A stretch of DNA of 64,000 bases from Marisa cornuarietis (taxonomy: Eukaryota > Mollusca > Gastropoda > Architaenioglossa > Ampullariidae), in NCBI GenBank assembly GCA_004794655.1, contig SMMW01000585.1, forward strand, positions 9,795,501-9,859,500, given 5' to 3'. The notes beneath the pieces were generated by a model. It worked only from the letters and a program-made list of their open reading frames with translations. It did not search any database and was not told where the DNA came from. The position numbers and the translations under genes are program-made. Of this stretch, positions 47,087 to 59,900 are shown piece after piece. Numbering within the stretch: the first letter of the stretch is position 1; every line of letters begins with the position of its first letter.

Positions 47087-50000
47087 TCAGTGAGCGACTG
47101 TGCTGTAAAATAGTGATTGATGAATTGTAGCGAGTTTTGAACAGGAGAGGAGCAAATGTTTTGTAGTTAGGGGGTCTTTACACCAAGGACAGAGTGGGGG
47201 GGGGGGCTTCTTCTGCAAGAAAAAAAATCGCTGAGTGATAAATATGTTTCCAGTTTTTAGTCTATTTATAACCACTTTTTCTCGTCGGTTTAGAGATTTT
47301 ATGCAGTCAGTTTTGGAAAGATGAAGTTTGTTGTGTTCTATGGAGATGATGAAGTCCCAATGGAGTTGCCATAGTTGTAAGATATAAACCTTCACAGAAG
47401 CTTACCAGTCTGAGGGAAACGTTGTATGAACCATAAGTGGTTGCTGAAGGACCCTTTTGGCTGCCTCATCAGCTTGAGTGTTTCCCGGAATACTTGCATG
47501 GCGAGGAACCCAAATAAAGATAATATCAATATTGTTTATTTGTAGTGAGGATAGAAGTTCGAAAAACTAACCAATATATTGGATGAAAGCGAAGTGCAAG
47601 TAGGAATGATAGGGAGTCTGAAATGACCAAGAAGTTTTTATCTCTAGATGTGTGGATGTACTGCAAAGCAAGTAGAAGAGCTTTTAACTCTGCAGAAAAA
47701 ATGGAGCTATGGGCGCTGCAGCTGCCAGTTTCTTTTTCTGGATTTTTTGACCCATCAGTGTAAATCTGACAAAAACCAGGATAGTCTGTGACTATTTCTT
47801 TGAAATGTTGCAGGTAAACTATATCAGGGGTTTCGGATTTCTTTAAGTTTGAGAGGTCAAAACAAATTTCCAATATAGGAAGTAGTCCTGTTGGTTTCTT
47901 TGGTCAGTGCAAATGGTGCTATTGTTTTGGGGTCCATTCCCAATTTCTGAAGATGGGGGTAAGCGCATATGGGTAGAGGTTTTTGTTCATATTCACGTCA
48001 ATCACGTGCCCTATACTTATCCAGAAACTGAAGGTAGAACACTAAGGGGAAAGCAGGGTTTCGGGGCAGAGCTAAAAGTTTCGAGACATAGGTCAAGATT
48101 AATTTTAGTCGGCATAAACCTAGAGGCGGTTCACCCACCTCTGCATATAGGTTGTGTATGGGGGTAGTCCTGAAGGCCCGAAGACAAATTCTGAGGCTAT
48201 GATGGTGTACAGCCTTTCTAGGTATGATGTCCTGGCTGATCCATAGACTATGCATCCATAGTCCAATTTTGAACACACTAGAGAACGATACAAACGGAAT
48301 AAAGTGAACTGGTCTGCACCCATTTTGTATTGCTTATCACTCGCAAGTCGCAAGACATTTAGAGCTGAGGCAAGAAGCCTGAAGATGGCATATGTGGTTC
48401 TGAAAAGAGAGTTTTCGATCAAAAATAACACCCAAGAAATGAACCTTTTCCACTTCTTTGAGTGCCGTTCCATTTACCTGGATAGAAGGTTCAGGAAAAG
48501 GACGTCCTCTTAATTTTGTAAAGTGGATGCATACAGATTTTGAGGGAGAAAATTTGAAACCGTTTTCTAATACTCATTTTGAGATGTGATTTACACATAA
48601 CTGTGATTGTCTCTCCAGACCATGTAGGAACTTTCTTCGTTAACAGAGGGCAAAATCGTCTACATATAGCGAAGCAGCCATATTTTTTGGAATAGACTTC
48701 AGGATGCCATCTATTTTTATGCAGAACAATATAGGAGACAGGAAACGTCCTTGAGGGACTCCTACCTGCTGTTCATGGGTGTCTGAAAAGGTATTTTGTA
48801 TCCGGACTCTAAACATACGACATGTTAGAAAGTTTTTAATGAAAATTGGTAGTCGGCCTCGAAAGTCAAGAGAAAATAGGTCAAACAAAATACTTTGCCT
48901 CCATACAGTGTCATAAGCCCTTTCTAGGTCAAAGAATACTCCTATGACATGCTCTTTCTTAATAAAAGCGTTCCTCATAAATGTTTCAAATCTGACCATT
49001 CGATCTGTATGCCACAATTTTTCCGAAAACCACACTGAACGCTGGAAAGAAGATTCTGGGACTCTAACACCCAAAGCAATCGTGAATTTACCATCTTTTC
49101 TAGGACCTTACAGAAACAATTTGTTAAAGAATGACATCCTTTCCTTCAAGGTTTTTTATGGCTGACCATACCAACCGGGTTGGAGTACGGTTTGTCAGCG
49201 AGGAGACAAAATGTTGCCAAGAGAGCCTTCTTTGCTGTTTACAGATGTGACGGGGTTGTGCTCGAAGGCGTTTAAAATTTAGAACATTTTCAGGAATGGG
49301 AGATCGAAAAACTGTTCTCTCTGCCTTTTTTCTATTTTGTATTGCCTTTCGCCAATCCCCATTGAATAAGGCAACTTTGGGGAACCTCCTGTGGTTGCTG
49401 TAATGAGGGCTCTTGTTCATAATCTGCAGGAGTGCCAGGGAGAAACTTTCCATTGGATGACCTGTAGAGGTTGTGGAATCTTTACTATTTGAAACATCAT
49501 CCACAGGCAGGATGAAAAGTTCTATGGGAGACAGCATTGACTCACAGAGTGTCTTGAAAGAACTCCAGTCAGCCCGTGATAAATTCCAGTGTTCTCCCTG
49601 TTCAGCTGCATCGGTCGAGACAGAGGAGAGGATGATAAGGTAGTGATCACTTCCACAAAGATCATCCCACACCTGCCAGTTGAATTCAACTGTCCATGTA
49701 GGATCACATATTGAAAGATCAATTGCAGCTGTAGATGCATTATGGGGTCGATAAAAAGTTGGACTACCATCATTCATGGTACATAAGTCAATATCATTTT
49801 TTAAAAAAAAAAAGCCTGATAAAAGTTCACCACCCCAAAGGGGATGGTCGTTATTAAAATATCCTAAGAGGATTATAGAGGAAGGAAGCTGTTGAAGAAA
49901 ATCGTCCAGGTTTTGACGAGAGATGCAAATTGAGGAGGTGGGGAGAGGCAGACTGCATACTGTGATAGTTTTACTGAGGAATATTCTGGCTGCTAGAGCT

Positions 50001-50250
50001 TGTTTTGGGGTGGAAAGGCGAATGGGGCTGAAAAGAATATCTGAATGAAGGGCTACTCCACCAGCATGGGAATCTTTGGCAGATGCCTTTCGGAGTACCT
50101 GAAAACCCTTACAGGAAAAAGTATGTGTCCTGCAAAAAGGTCTCCTGGAGGGCAATCACTTTGGCATCTGTTTGATGCAAAAGACAATTTAGTTCTTCAA
50201 AATTTGCCCAAAATCATGGACAGTTCCATTGCAGAAAATTTGACAGTTAT
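47087..50250 (-). pseudogene. ORF2 of an I/jockey-like LINE: endonuclease, reverse transcriptase, RNase H, zinc knuckle
   Basis: Minus-strand order. The endonuclease starts near 50245 (FEELNCLLHQTDAKVIALQE), has GGVALHSDILFS, ILLGYFNNDHPLWGG (catalytic GDFN changed to GYFN) and CGSDHYLI. The reverse transcriptase has IGVFFDLERAYDTVWRQSIL, QVGVPQGRFLSPILF and SLYVDDFAL (about 48645), with the C-terminal LDYGCIVYGSARTSYL and LRAFRTTPIHNLYAEVGEPP. RNase H at 47526-47873 shows QIYTDGSKNPEKE, FSAELKALLLALQ and ISDSLSFLLAL. A CPWCKDPLTTKHLLLSC zinc motif is at about 47180. The RNase H domain points to the I group. Frames are interrupted at several places, so no intact protein is made. Confidence 0.88.
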
Positions 50251-50360
50251 AAATTATGTATGGGATGAAGACAAAGAGCATCGTGTAGAAGATGAGGTAT
50301 TTGAACGACCTGGGGTAGAGGGCGAAGGAACCCTTTGTTCCTCCATGTCCCTCATACCGT

Positions 50361-51358
50361 CTAAAAGTGGTGCGAACCGATTTGAGCTTGGTGAAGGAAG
50401 GTGCCGTCGTGTACGAGGGCTAATTGTTTTGGACCCAGAGTGTCGGGAGGTTGGTGAGGGACTTTTGGGGAGTGGCTGGTACTGAAGTCTGAGATTTTGT
50501 TGGTGCAGTTTTTAAAGTTTGATGAGTGCGTGTGGGTGCACGTGCTGAAGGTCATGTTGAGGTGTTTGCTGGGATTGGTTGAGGGGTAAGGGGTTTGGTC
50601 TGCTGTGTTTGTTCTGTAGACGGAGGTGGCATGGCTGTGTGTGTGAGATGGGGGGGGGGTCTGCATGAGCCATGTAATGTCTGTTTGGCAAGAAATGGAT
50701 TGCACAGTGTGCCGAGAGGCCACCCCTGCGAAAGAGGGGTTTTCAGCTGTTTGAGTGGAAGCTTGAATGTTTCCCAAAACACGTCGACGAGCCTCTGGGT
50801 AAGAACCCTGTCTGCTTTTATGTGTTGGATTGTAGCTTCCTCCTTCCAACGGGGACAGTCCCGGGAAGAGGCTGGATGACATCCTGCACAGTTAGCACAT
50901 TTGGGTGTTCCGTGACAATCACTAGGGGCGTGTGACTTGCTGCACTTAACACAGCGCGCTGCTGATCGGCAAGCAGCCGACCCATGTCCATACCTTTGGC
51001 AATTAAAACAACGTAAGGGTGAGAGGAGGAAATGGGACGGTCCACAAAGTATTTTCCGTCCCATTGTCTTAAAGTTTCTGATGCTTTTTGATTTTTACAT
51101 TGGACCAAGAATTGTCCAGATCTTAGACGTTTGATTGATGAGAAGTTTGACGAAATGTTTTGAAAACCTTTCTGAATGGCAAAGTGGGACAGTCCCGAGA
51201 CAGGTCTCTCAGGATCCCCACTCTCCACGATAAAAAAAATGTGGCCATGCCCCATCTACAATCTTTGTTATTTCATCACGTGCTTCCTCCTCACTGTCTG
51301 AGGAATTGTCATCGAAAGGTCGAGAGCGTTTACCAGAGTAAGAAAATTTGTCAGCCAT
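50361..51358 (-). pseudogene. ORF1 (gag-like, CCHC zinc knuckles) of the same LINE
   Basis: Likely start ATG at 51358 (MADKFSYSGKRSRPFDDNSS), with a frameshift near 51230 and another near 51050. The middle reads SSIKRLRSGQFLVQCKNQKA. It is followed by three zinc knuckles: CFNCQRYGHGSAAC, CVKCSKSHAPSDC, CANCAGCHPASSRDC, then RWKEEATIQHIKA. This is the RNA-binding ORF1 of I/jockey-type LINEs, upstream of ORF2 in the same orientation. It is Pro/Thr-rich after the knuckles. Confidence 0.8.
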
Positions 51359-51719
51359 AAGGAAAAATGAGAGTTCATTAAATTCTCCTGCTCACCACCC
51401 ACCATGGAGTCCATCTAGGGGATGCAGCCGAGCGGTACCACATGTGTATATTCAGCAGGGCTGCAACAGGGCTACAGGAGAAGTATACTCTGACCCACGA
51501 GAATGTGGATCAGATTGACCCAGGCCACAACCTTCTAGCAAAGCTAAGGCATTGCCGATTGACTGGTGCGGGCCACACCAACCTCCTGTCTAGGAGAAGT
51601 GTGGGCCAAAGAGGAATGTTGGTATGATGGGCCGCAACCCATCAGTGACCTCAGCCTCCACGATCCCATTCTCCCCTGACACAGGTCGCCCTGCACAGCA
51701 AACTTAGGCAGGGGGCCTA

Positions 51720-52290
51720 AAGAAAGCCACTGAGAAAGCAGAAACTATAAATGAAAGAGATATTTGGGAAGCATTGAAAAAAAGGGGAAAGGACCACAAG
51801 GCAGGGGATAGAATAGGAAAAACGGCAGTGAAAGAAATAAAGGTTTGACGAAAAAAGGAATAAAGGTGAAAGGACCTGTGAAACAGAAACCAGGGAGGAG
51901 GAAAGAGGCAGGCCATTCTGTCACCCATCCAGAGAGAGGTTGGGTGTCCACCCCCGTCACTAGGAGCCGGGCACACGGGGGCATAAAACCATGAACCCCC
52001 CCCCCCACACAATTTTTTTTGTCATAAAACCATGACGAAAATAATTTTTTTAAATTCATTATGAAGAACTGCGGAGTGGGTGGAACAGTTTTCTTGATTC
52101 TGCAAGATATTTTGTACAGAGATGGGCTTTAAGACCGGATTTGAAGGTTTTGAATGTAGACAGTTGAAAGAGAAAAGGAAGCTCCAAATAGTGGTGACTG
52201 AAGGAAAAGAAGCATCTGCTGAATTTTATCTGCTGCGCGGCACAGAGAGGAGGGCAACACAAGCAGACCTTAGAGACTGACTTTGGATGT
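51720..52290 (-). mobile_element. CR1/L2-type LINE 3'-terminal fragment
   Basis: Minus strand at 52059-52262 reads RCFFSFSHHYLELPFLFQLS followed by TFKTFKSGLKAHLCTKYLAE, the CR1/L2 reverse-transcriptase C-terminus. Downstream (51720-52058) is a non-coding tail with a G-run (the plus strand shows (C)n at about 51996-52008). Abuts the 5' end of the two-ORF LINE. Confidence 0.55.
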
Positions 52291-52299
52291 AAGACGTCA

Positions 52300-52680
52300 G
52301 TATCTCAAACAGGTATTCTGAGAAGACCGTGAAGAGGACAGTACTACGTCAGTGTGATCTAATTGATGCGAGGTCAGAATCAGTCACTCAGTCAGTCGTT
52401 CCTTGACCAGCACGTCCGGGGGAGCACATGGATAGACGCGGCAGCTGACAGCTTCCGCCACTTTTGCCTATTTTGGGCGACAGTGAGCAGGTCCTACACA
52501 GGACGACAGTCAGTCTTTGATGTTCGTAAGCTAGTTCTTTCTCTAGCCACCGCGGCGTCGACTACTCTCCAAGGTGCCTTGAAGGAAAGTCTTCGACAGG
52601 GTGTCTTGGAGAATAGTCTTCCACAAGGTGACGTGCTGGGACAAAGTAACATCTTACGTCACTTGACTAGTTGATTGAAG
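52300..52680. other. GC-richer block of unknown identity
   Basis: Clearly higher GC than its surroundings, with a plus-strand open frame (52363-52674, 103 codons) of no recognised family. Internal imperfect repeats include AAGGTGCCTTGAAGGAAAGT..., GGGTGTCTTGGAGAATAGT... and AAGGTGACGTG. Possibly the head or UTR of a repeat element. Confidence 0.3.
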
Positions 52681-52884
52681 TAATATATGAAGTACAAGGA
52701 TGCCTCTAATTCTACTGCATTGTATTTTTCATAGCCATCCTGCAAAGGTTATCAAATAACAGGAAGGACCTGTTTTTAATTAAAGAACATATTACTCTAA
52801 ATCTAGGGAAGAAAAGTGGCCCAAACAAAGAGGGTGGTGCAATTCTATTTCAAATAATAAAATGTTAACCACAAATGATAGGGT

Positions 52885-53110
52885 TCATTCATTGTTGTTG
52901 TTGTTCTCGTTTGCCTATTTTTTATCACACTTGGAAGCCAGCTTTCGAGATAAAACTGGCAGTCATCTTTAAAGCATCCATACTGCTTGGCATCGATGAC
53001 AGCCATACCTCTACCCTCAGTTCCTGGAGGAGCCTACATTCCTGCAAGATATGCTCTGTAGTTTCGTCTGCATCATAATCTTTTGCATGACAAAGGTGAA
53101 GTGGTAAATT
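52885..53110 (-). mobile_element. LINE ORF2 C-terminal fragment
   Basis: Minus strand reads LHLCHAKDYDADETTEHILQ then ECRLLQELRVEVW, a C-terminal CCHC-type motif (CHA...ETxEHILxEC) seen at the end of RNase H-bearing LINEs, then a stop and a tail rich in AAC repeats (52888-52905). It is 5'-truncated. Confidence 0.5.
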
Positions 53111-56100
53111 TTCATCGCATTCTCAGTTCTAAAATTAGGTGAATACTCACAAGGGTATGTGAAGATCTGAGTGGTTAGAGCATGTGTCCAAGGCTGAAGG
53201 TATGTACATTAGCCAGTTTCCTACCCATGTGGTGTAGAATACTCCTCCCCAGTTGATCTAGCTGTTGACCCTCAGGGCTGGGAAAGGAAACTGAGTGAAA
53301 TGGCTCACAAAAAAATTGGACCCAAGATAAGTCTGGTCTCTTGACACCAACTACTATAAAATCATACCTATGAAACTAATCGCAGGTAATCATCCTTTCT
53401 TATTCATATTGCTTCTAGCTTATTTGTAATCAAATCACTGGTGTGTGTGGAGAGGGGTCAGAGAGACAAAGCTGTATGTCTTTTGAGGACAAAATTTTAA
53501 AATTCTTCTTGCAAATTATTAGTCATACACTCACACATACATGCAAATATGTCTGCACACAAAAATACATTCAACTCCTAAAAATACACAAGTCAAAGTT
53601 GTAGTTGTCAACAGTATAGATTTAATTCTGCACAACGTGTTCAGAGAACATAATTTCTGTACTGTTCCAAAAATGTTTTTGTAAACTGGAGTGAATTAAC
53701 TGCAATGACACATGGGTGCTCTAGTCAGACCCAGCTTAATAATGCAAATACCATTTGTATCTGGTAATGCAATGCTCATGGTTCACATCCAGAGTCCGAT
53801 GTGAGAATATGGCCGCCTAAAGAGGGAACAAAAATTATATGAAACCAAACATGAATCAGAACATCTCAGCCAAATCTGCTTTTTTCAATCTGGAAATCAA
53901 TGAATGCTGTGATATGCCATTTTATGTTATGAAAACATTTAAAAAAAATGACAGTGAGCCCTGTAGAAACATTTTCCACATCAAGCATTTTGTGTGAAAG
54001 GGCCATGATGGAACATGTGGCTGGTCTGTTATTGTTGAGTCATAATGAGAAGTAATAGCAATGTTTTTGTGTAGGCACTTTTGAAAACTACACCCATTAT
54101 GCTGGCGGCCGTTTCAATAGCATTTCAGCATCTGGAAATAAGACATGGCTATGAAAAAGCTCCACTTCCCAAATATTTTAGACCATGCGAGCTGCCTGCC
54201 ATACATCTAAATTCAAGCCATGTATCAAGAATCAAAGATGTAAAGCAGAATGCCTCCATTGAGAAGAGACAACAACTCTATTCTACAAGCTCTTGTCAAA
54301 ATTGTTTTGTTTTTGGAAAAAAAACTGGCAGACTCAAAAGGTAGGGTGTGTCTATGTATGTGATGCATAAGTGCATGTTTGTCCACTTGCATGTGTCTAA
54401 CAGGACCATCTGTACATCGTTTGATTCTCATCAAAGCCCTTTCAGCTAACATCTACACAAAATATCACCGTATTAAAATGAAATTTCTAGAATTACATTC
54501 AATTTATTTTTTAAAAAAGCTGTCAAAATACCTAAACCGAAGTAAAAACATGAGTTATAAGCGTTAATATGGAAACGAAAGTAGTCTTGGTTTTGTGTTG
54601 GATTGAGTTTGGAGGTGATTAGACATAATGCCAGATTATGGTCTGTTGACCACTGCCATGTGGTTCATTGATCACATCACTGGGGCACAGATGGACTGTG
54701 AAACACACTGTGAGACATGCACAGATGTACTGCAACCCTCTTGTGGGGGACACACATGCAGGAGAGCGATGGACTGTGATGGTGACAATGTTCTCCAACC
54801 GAAGCTGTTACTCCTATGGCAGTGGAAGCCAGTAAGAAGCAGAGCATAAGTCTTGACTCTGCTGACATCCATCAGAGACCTCTAGAACCTAATTAAATGA
54901 GTTTCAACTGGGACTGCATTTTTCATTCTGCATATATCATCATCACTGGCTAGTTTTTAAACCAAATAGTTGTCACCAAGAACTGAATCATCACTTCACG
55001 TGACTTCAGGAGAAATTACAAGCTTTACTTCCAGGTAAGGATGTTGGTCAAACTGAGCAAGTTAAACCACTCGCCTCCACTGCACATGTTCATGCCAAAG
55101 ATTCTGCTATTTGTCTTTTCCTTTGCAACAGCAAAACCCTAATCAACAACGTACATTTTTAATAGCATCGTTCTCAAGCCTGATTTTGTTTATGGTAGTC
55201 CTCTATGTCTGTCCCTGGCACAGGCACATTCCACACTCTCTGTCTTGCATTGCTGCTCCTTCTGAGCACACTGATAAGCAGCCATTTTGTTAGTTTTTGA
55301 AGCTCAACAGTGATTCTGCAGTTTAGCCTCTCTCCTTGCGATCAGAACAATCAAGTGAGACCTAGCAGCCTAGGTCTCCTAGACAGCAGCACCTGTCATG
55401 GTTGTTCTTGAATGGATTTTCTCACCTCTTTCTCCAGATGAAGAAGGTAAAGAATTACCGTACATCATCACAAACAACTAGGGCCACATACAGATGCAAT
55501 GTCTACAACACTCACCCTGCAGAAAAACAGTAGGTCCTGATGAGAATACAGAGATGGAAAAATTACAAACCCAAAATAAAATGGCCGAAAAACAATAAAA
55601 TGCTGGTGGGGGAATTAAGGAAGCTGCGCATTGTGTCACAAATGCTCTGCACTTACTGCAAGCAAACTGAAGATATTGACATGAATGGTTACATAAAGCT
55701 AGTTCTTACTTGTCCTATAACAAGATGGTTCTAAAGCAACACCATGGCACCTATAGCACACACACATGCTCACAAGCCCTCTCATGTTGACTGGAACACA
55801 GTGTTAAATAAAATCTGCAGGAGGGCCACATTTCATTAATTAGTGCTCTTTTGTGCTCTTGACCAGCATGATGCTCACAGCAAGGGGCTGGTGCTGTTTA
55901 TGCATGTTTACTGATCACTTAAGCAGCACCTTCAAATGCCAGTTTTCTCAAAGCCCCCTTCAACACCTCACCCCCCAGTGACCTGAAAAGATTAGGGGAT
56001 GAACTTTACCTTACCTTTACAAAGCCCCCAACTCTCCCATTTAAATAATAATAATAAAAGAAAAAAGCACGTCTCCAGGCTACCTATCAAAACATCTCTT

Positions 56101-56760
56101 TATAAAATTTGATCTCCTTCTCTTCAAAACACAACCAAACCAAACCAAAAAAAAAAAGCAAACCAAAATATACCATACAAGTAAAGCTTTTAACAAACTG
56201 TTTAATGACACCAGCACATTCATGATTAACAATCTGACTTTTAAAACTGTGCTGAGAGTACTCCATTAAGCTTATAGAAAAATAGTTTGTTATCCAACAA
56301 GTCCACTATGTCTGCTTAGAGATATCCAATAAAAATAATCAACAGAAAAATGTCAGATGTATCCCAAGTCAAAAATATAAAATTAACCTTGAAGTTCCTG
56401 GTCAGTTTAAAGAACACAGAGACATCATTAGTTTGCTGCAAAAATGCCGTCAATTTTCCAATTTTTTTTACGTGGATCAACCTAAATTTATGCTTTTGAC
56501 ATCACTGAAGGATGCAGCCAATATGTGCTTCAAGCATGTACTGAGTCATTGCCCCATCAAAGAGTCAGCATTTATTGATATAAAAGAAAATGAGGTCTTG
56601 CCTTTTTTGAAAACTCAGATGATAACTGCAGTGTTCAAAGGATTGGAAAAGAGTTTTTTGCTCAGATTTGTAAATTTGTCTCTTTTAATGAACTAAGCTC
56701 ACTCGTCTCACTGTTCAGAATCAACAGTTTCATCTTCCTAGGGCATCATTTACAGAATTA
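53111..56760. other. Intergenic sequence; no gene recognised
   Basis: Short open frames only, none resembling a known protein, including the 73-codon Cys-rich frame at 54628-54849 and the 87-codon frame at 56433-56696. AT-rich with A-runs and AATAAT repeats near 56045. Confidence 0.35.
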
Positions 56761-56762
56761 AT

Positions 56763-56900
56763 GAATAATAATGATGTTGGCTTGTATAGCGCCAAATCCT
56801 GGCCTGTGGACAGCTCAAGGCGCTGACGTCAAAATTACATGTAATAGTAACATGGGTCAGCAAGATGTGCACAAAAACAGCGTTATCCGAGATGCTAAAT
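56763..56900 (-). repeat. Short LINE/SINE 3'-end fragment with AAT start
   Basis: AATAATAATGATGTTGGCTTGTATAGCGCC, then GACAGCTCAAGGCGCTGACG. It shows the TATAGCGC...AAGCGCT-like inverted module seen at 34440-34480. Confidence 0.5.
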
Positions 56901-59900
56901 CACAACAGCCAACATTGTTGGTTGTAAGAGTTTTAATAAATTAAGAAAAAAAATTGACACTTTGTTTCCTAAAGTTAAAAAAGCTCTTACCTTTGGATCC
57001 AATTATCTTAAATGTGCTCTTTTAATAAAGGTAAAAATCAGATGTATATAGCCTTTAACGTGAAACATTCAGGGGTGACAAGTGGGAAGATGAGGGAGAC
57101 ATGGCAATGATAGAAAAATCTCTCTTAAAAAAATAAATAAATAAAATAATCAAGGACATAGTGGAAACGTACCTTGACAACATGCCTCAAGTCCACATTT
57201 CTCTAAGAATTAAATTTTTTTAAAGTATAAAACTAAAAAAAGAAAAGTTTTTTTTTCTTTCATGATGTTGTTGATAGCTTCAACGTTATCTCTTCCAATT
57301 CATCATTTGAAGTGCAGTGAGGTAAGTGAATGTGGCCCTGCTGCTAAAACCAAGAACTGACAGAAACACCTAGCAACACAATGCACTCTAAGGTGACAAT
57401 ACCATGACACAAGCATGTGGATGAATCTTACACTGTATCTTGTACAATTTCATACTCATTTAAAACAATGCACAGCCACATAAATCAGACATGCGATAGT
57501 TTAAAATCAAATCCACAATGATATCTTTTTCTAAAACATCACTACACAGGTCGCGTCTTCCCATGCATTGCTGATTTGTTGGTACTCCAAATCAACATAA
57601 TATACATATATCTGTAATAACACCAAAGAACAAGTCTAACACATAGTACAGAAATTTAACAACAACGGGATTTAAAACAAAAAACAAAAAAACAAAATAA
57701 CCAAGATCGTCCAAGTAGACATGAGAGTGTTATGGGAAAGAAAGCAGGAGGTGACCTGTAACAACTTCTAACAGCTTAGTTCAAGGTATTAACATTTCTC
57801 AGTATACACATTAACTACAGTAACTTGTGTACTGCAGATAAAACAGGCCTACAACAAATATTACACATCTTCCATCCAGCTGTGCTATCAAATAACTTAG
57901 CAAATAGAGACAAAACTCTGTGAAATAAGAAAGGGCTGTAGTCAACTTTAGGTAACAAGAAAAAACAGTTAGGGAGGGGGTAGGGGATATCCAAGGCTAG
58001 GGGAGTCCTTTAAAGGGGGATAATACAGCCCTAGATGAGAACAGTCTTTCAAGCTCACTTGCACAATGCATTGGTGAGGAAATAACATGGACTCCCACTC
58101 AATCACAAACCACAAACTGGGCAACGTACAGCCAAGTCCCGGTCTTGACCCGTCCCTGAGACATTGTGCAACAAGTGGACAATCCACACAACACAGTCTC
58201 AGCGCAAACTATCGCTGCCACACAAAAGCCCTGCACAGCTGCTACCTCTCACACTGTTAGGGTAAAAATGCATGGCCAGATACCATATTTAATTTGTTTA
58301 TGAAGCGGAGGGATGTTTGATTCCTCTGCAACTATAATAGTAACATTTGTACATCGGAAACAATATCACAGTTACTCATCACACCCCTTGCACCTGTACA
58401 CAAACTCAACAACAGCAACAGGTTTTAAAATAACAAAAAATGAAAACAATCAATCTTCTCCAGGCACAGCCAAACCACTTCACAATCATACAAGTGAAAT
58501 CACACTGTAAATCTAACATCTTACAATGCTCATAGTTGTATGAGTAATCTCTATTGCACTCAAAATACATATGGAAACAAAGCATCTACATCTTTGTCAT
58601 CAGCTCTCATTTTAACAATGTCAGTTGCACACTGAAAAGCACATACACAGAAAAATGTTTAATACCATCTCTCTAGACTTGGAAGTAGGTGATGGGGGCT
58701 GAGGGACTGGAGAGGGGGCAGACTGGAACAGAGTGAGGGAAAAGGCCATCAACGTGTACAAATTTATATAAACAAAGCTTGTATCATGTATTTTGTGACA
58801 GTCACCCTTCTTAGCCGAAAAAGAAATTGATGCTGGGTCCCCCCTTGCCCCCACTGAAGAAGAATGGCATCCTGTTACGATTGTGGTGGAGCTTTGAAAA
58901 TAAATGGCAGAAATTGCCATGCAGTTCAATTAAACAATTTTCATGCGCTTTTTTTTAAAACTATAGCTCTTTTGCTTTACTAATTTTGTAAATTCTCTAC
59001 AGACTGCTAGGAGGTTTGACTATGCATGGAGCTGCTCTTCTTGAGGCACTCTGGCTTAAGCCCTTGAAAACGCTTTTTTCTGTAACATTACTTCAACAAG
59101 TGCTCATTAGCAGAACACCTGAACTTCAATAAAAACTGATAAAACGATCACTTCAAAAACTTAGTAAAATGATTTTTAGATGGAAGGCTTTCACAATATA
59201 GCTTTCAAATGCTGTCTGTTTCAAGAGGAAGGGAAAGATAATGCAAAGGGACAATAGGTCGGAATAAGAAAACAATGCAAGCACACGTCTGAACTGACAA
59301 GCACACAGACTTATTAAAGGTGTACTTCCCTTTTCAGCAGAAAGTGATCTATATTCTTCACCCTACATGTATCCTCTCACTTCAAAGTGTGATGTTTACA
59401 CACAATTCACACATACACACACACACCTACAAAGAGAGGACAGCACACATCTGGGTGTGCGCATGCATCCGAAAACAATTCATGTACACTACTGGATTAT
59501 GCAATCTTGTGCAGAATTTGTAGTGTATCCACCCACCCACCCGGGTACTGCAAGATTCTTTTAAGAGGACCAAGAAGCATGACATTTTCATCTCAGCAAG
59601 TGTGCTGTGCCTGCGTGATATGGACGGGTCAGGAGCAGGACTTCAGACCGATAGGTACAAACAGAACAGGAGTGCTCCAAACAGCACAGGTAAACAAGTT
59701 TAACAAACTACCCATCAACTAGCCACCTAGTCAGCCACACAAGCTATCAACCACTCAACAGGACCCCACAAGACCAAATACACAGTTTTTCCCCCACCCC
59801 ACCCCCAATGCACACACAGAAGTCACAATGGCTGACAGTGCAGCTCCCAACAAACAGGTGATGACTCGCAGGCCAGTGGGTAAAGAAAGCCAAGCCTGCT

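Larger units (their letters stand above)
47087..51700 (-). mobile_element. I/jockey-like LINE, nearly complete, inactive
   Basis: Two-ORF element covering ORF1, ORF2 and about 340 bp of presumed 5'UTR (51359-51700), about 4.6 kb. I could not find a target-site duplication, so both ends are approximate. Inactivated by frameshifts, stops and the endonuclease GYFN change. Confidence 0.75.

Noticed and set aside
54628..54849. Cys-rich 73-codon frame resembling a small secreted peptide
   Set aside because: No signal peptide, no splice context and no recognisable cysteine pattern.
56433..56696. 87-codon frame in otherwise empty DNA
   Set aside because: No family recognised and no codon or splice evidence; may be a decayed transposon piece.
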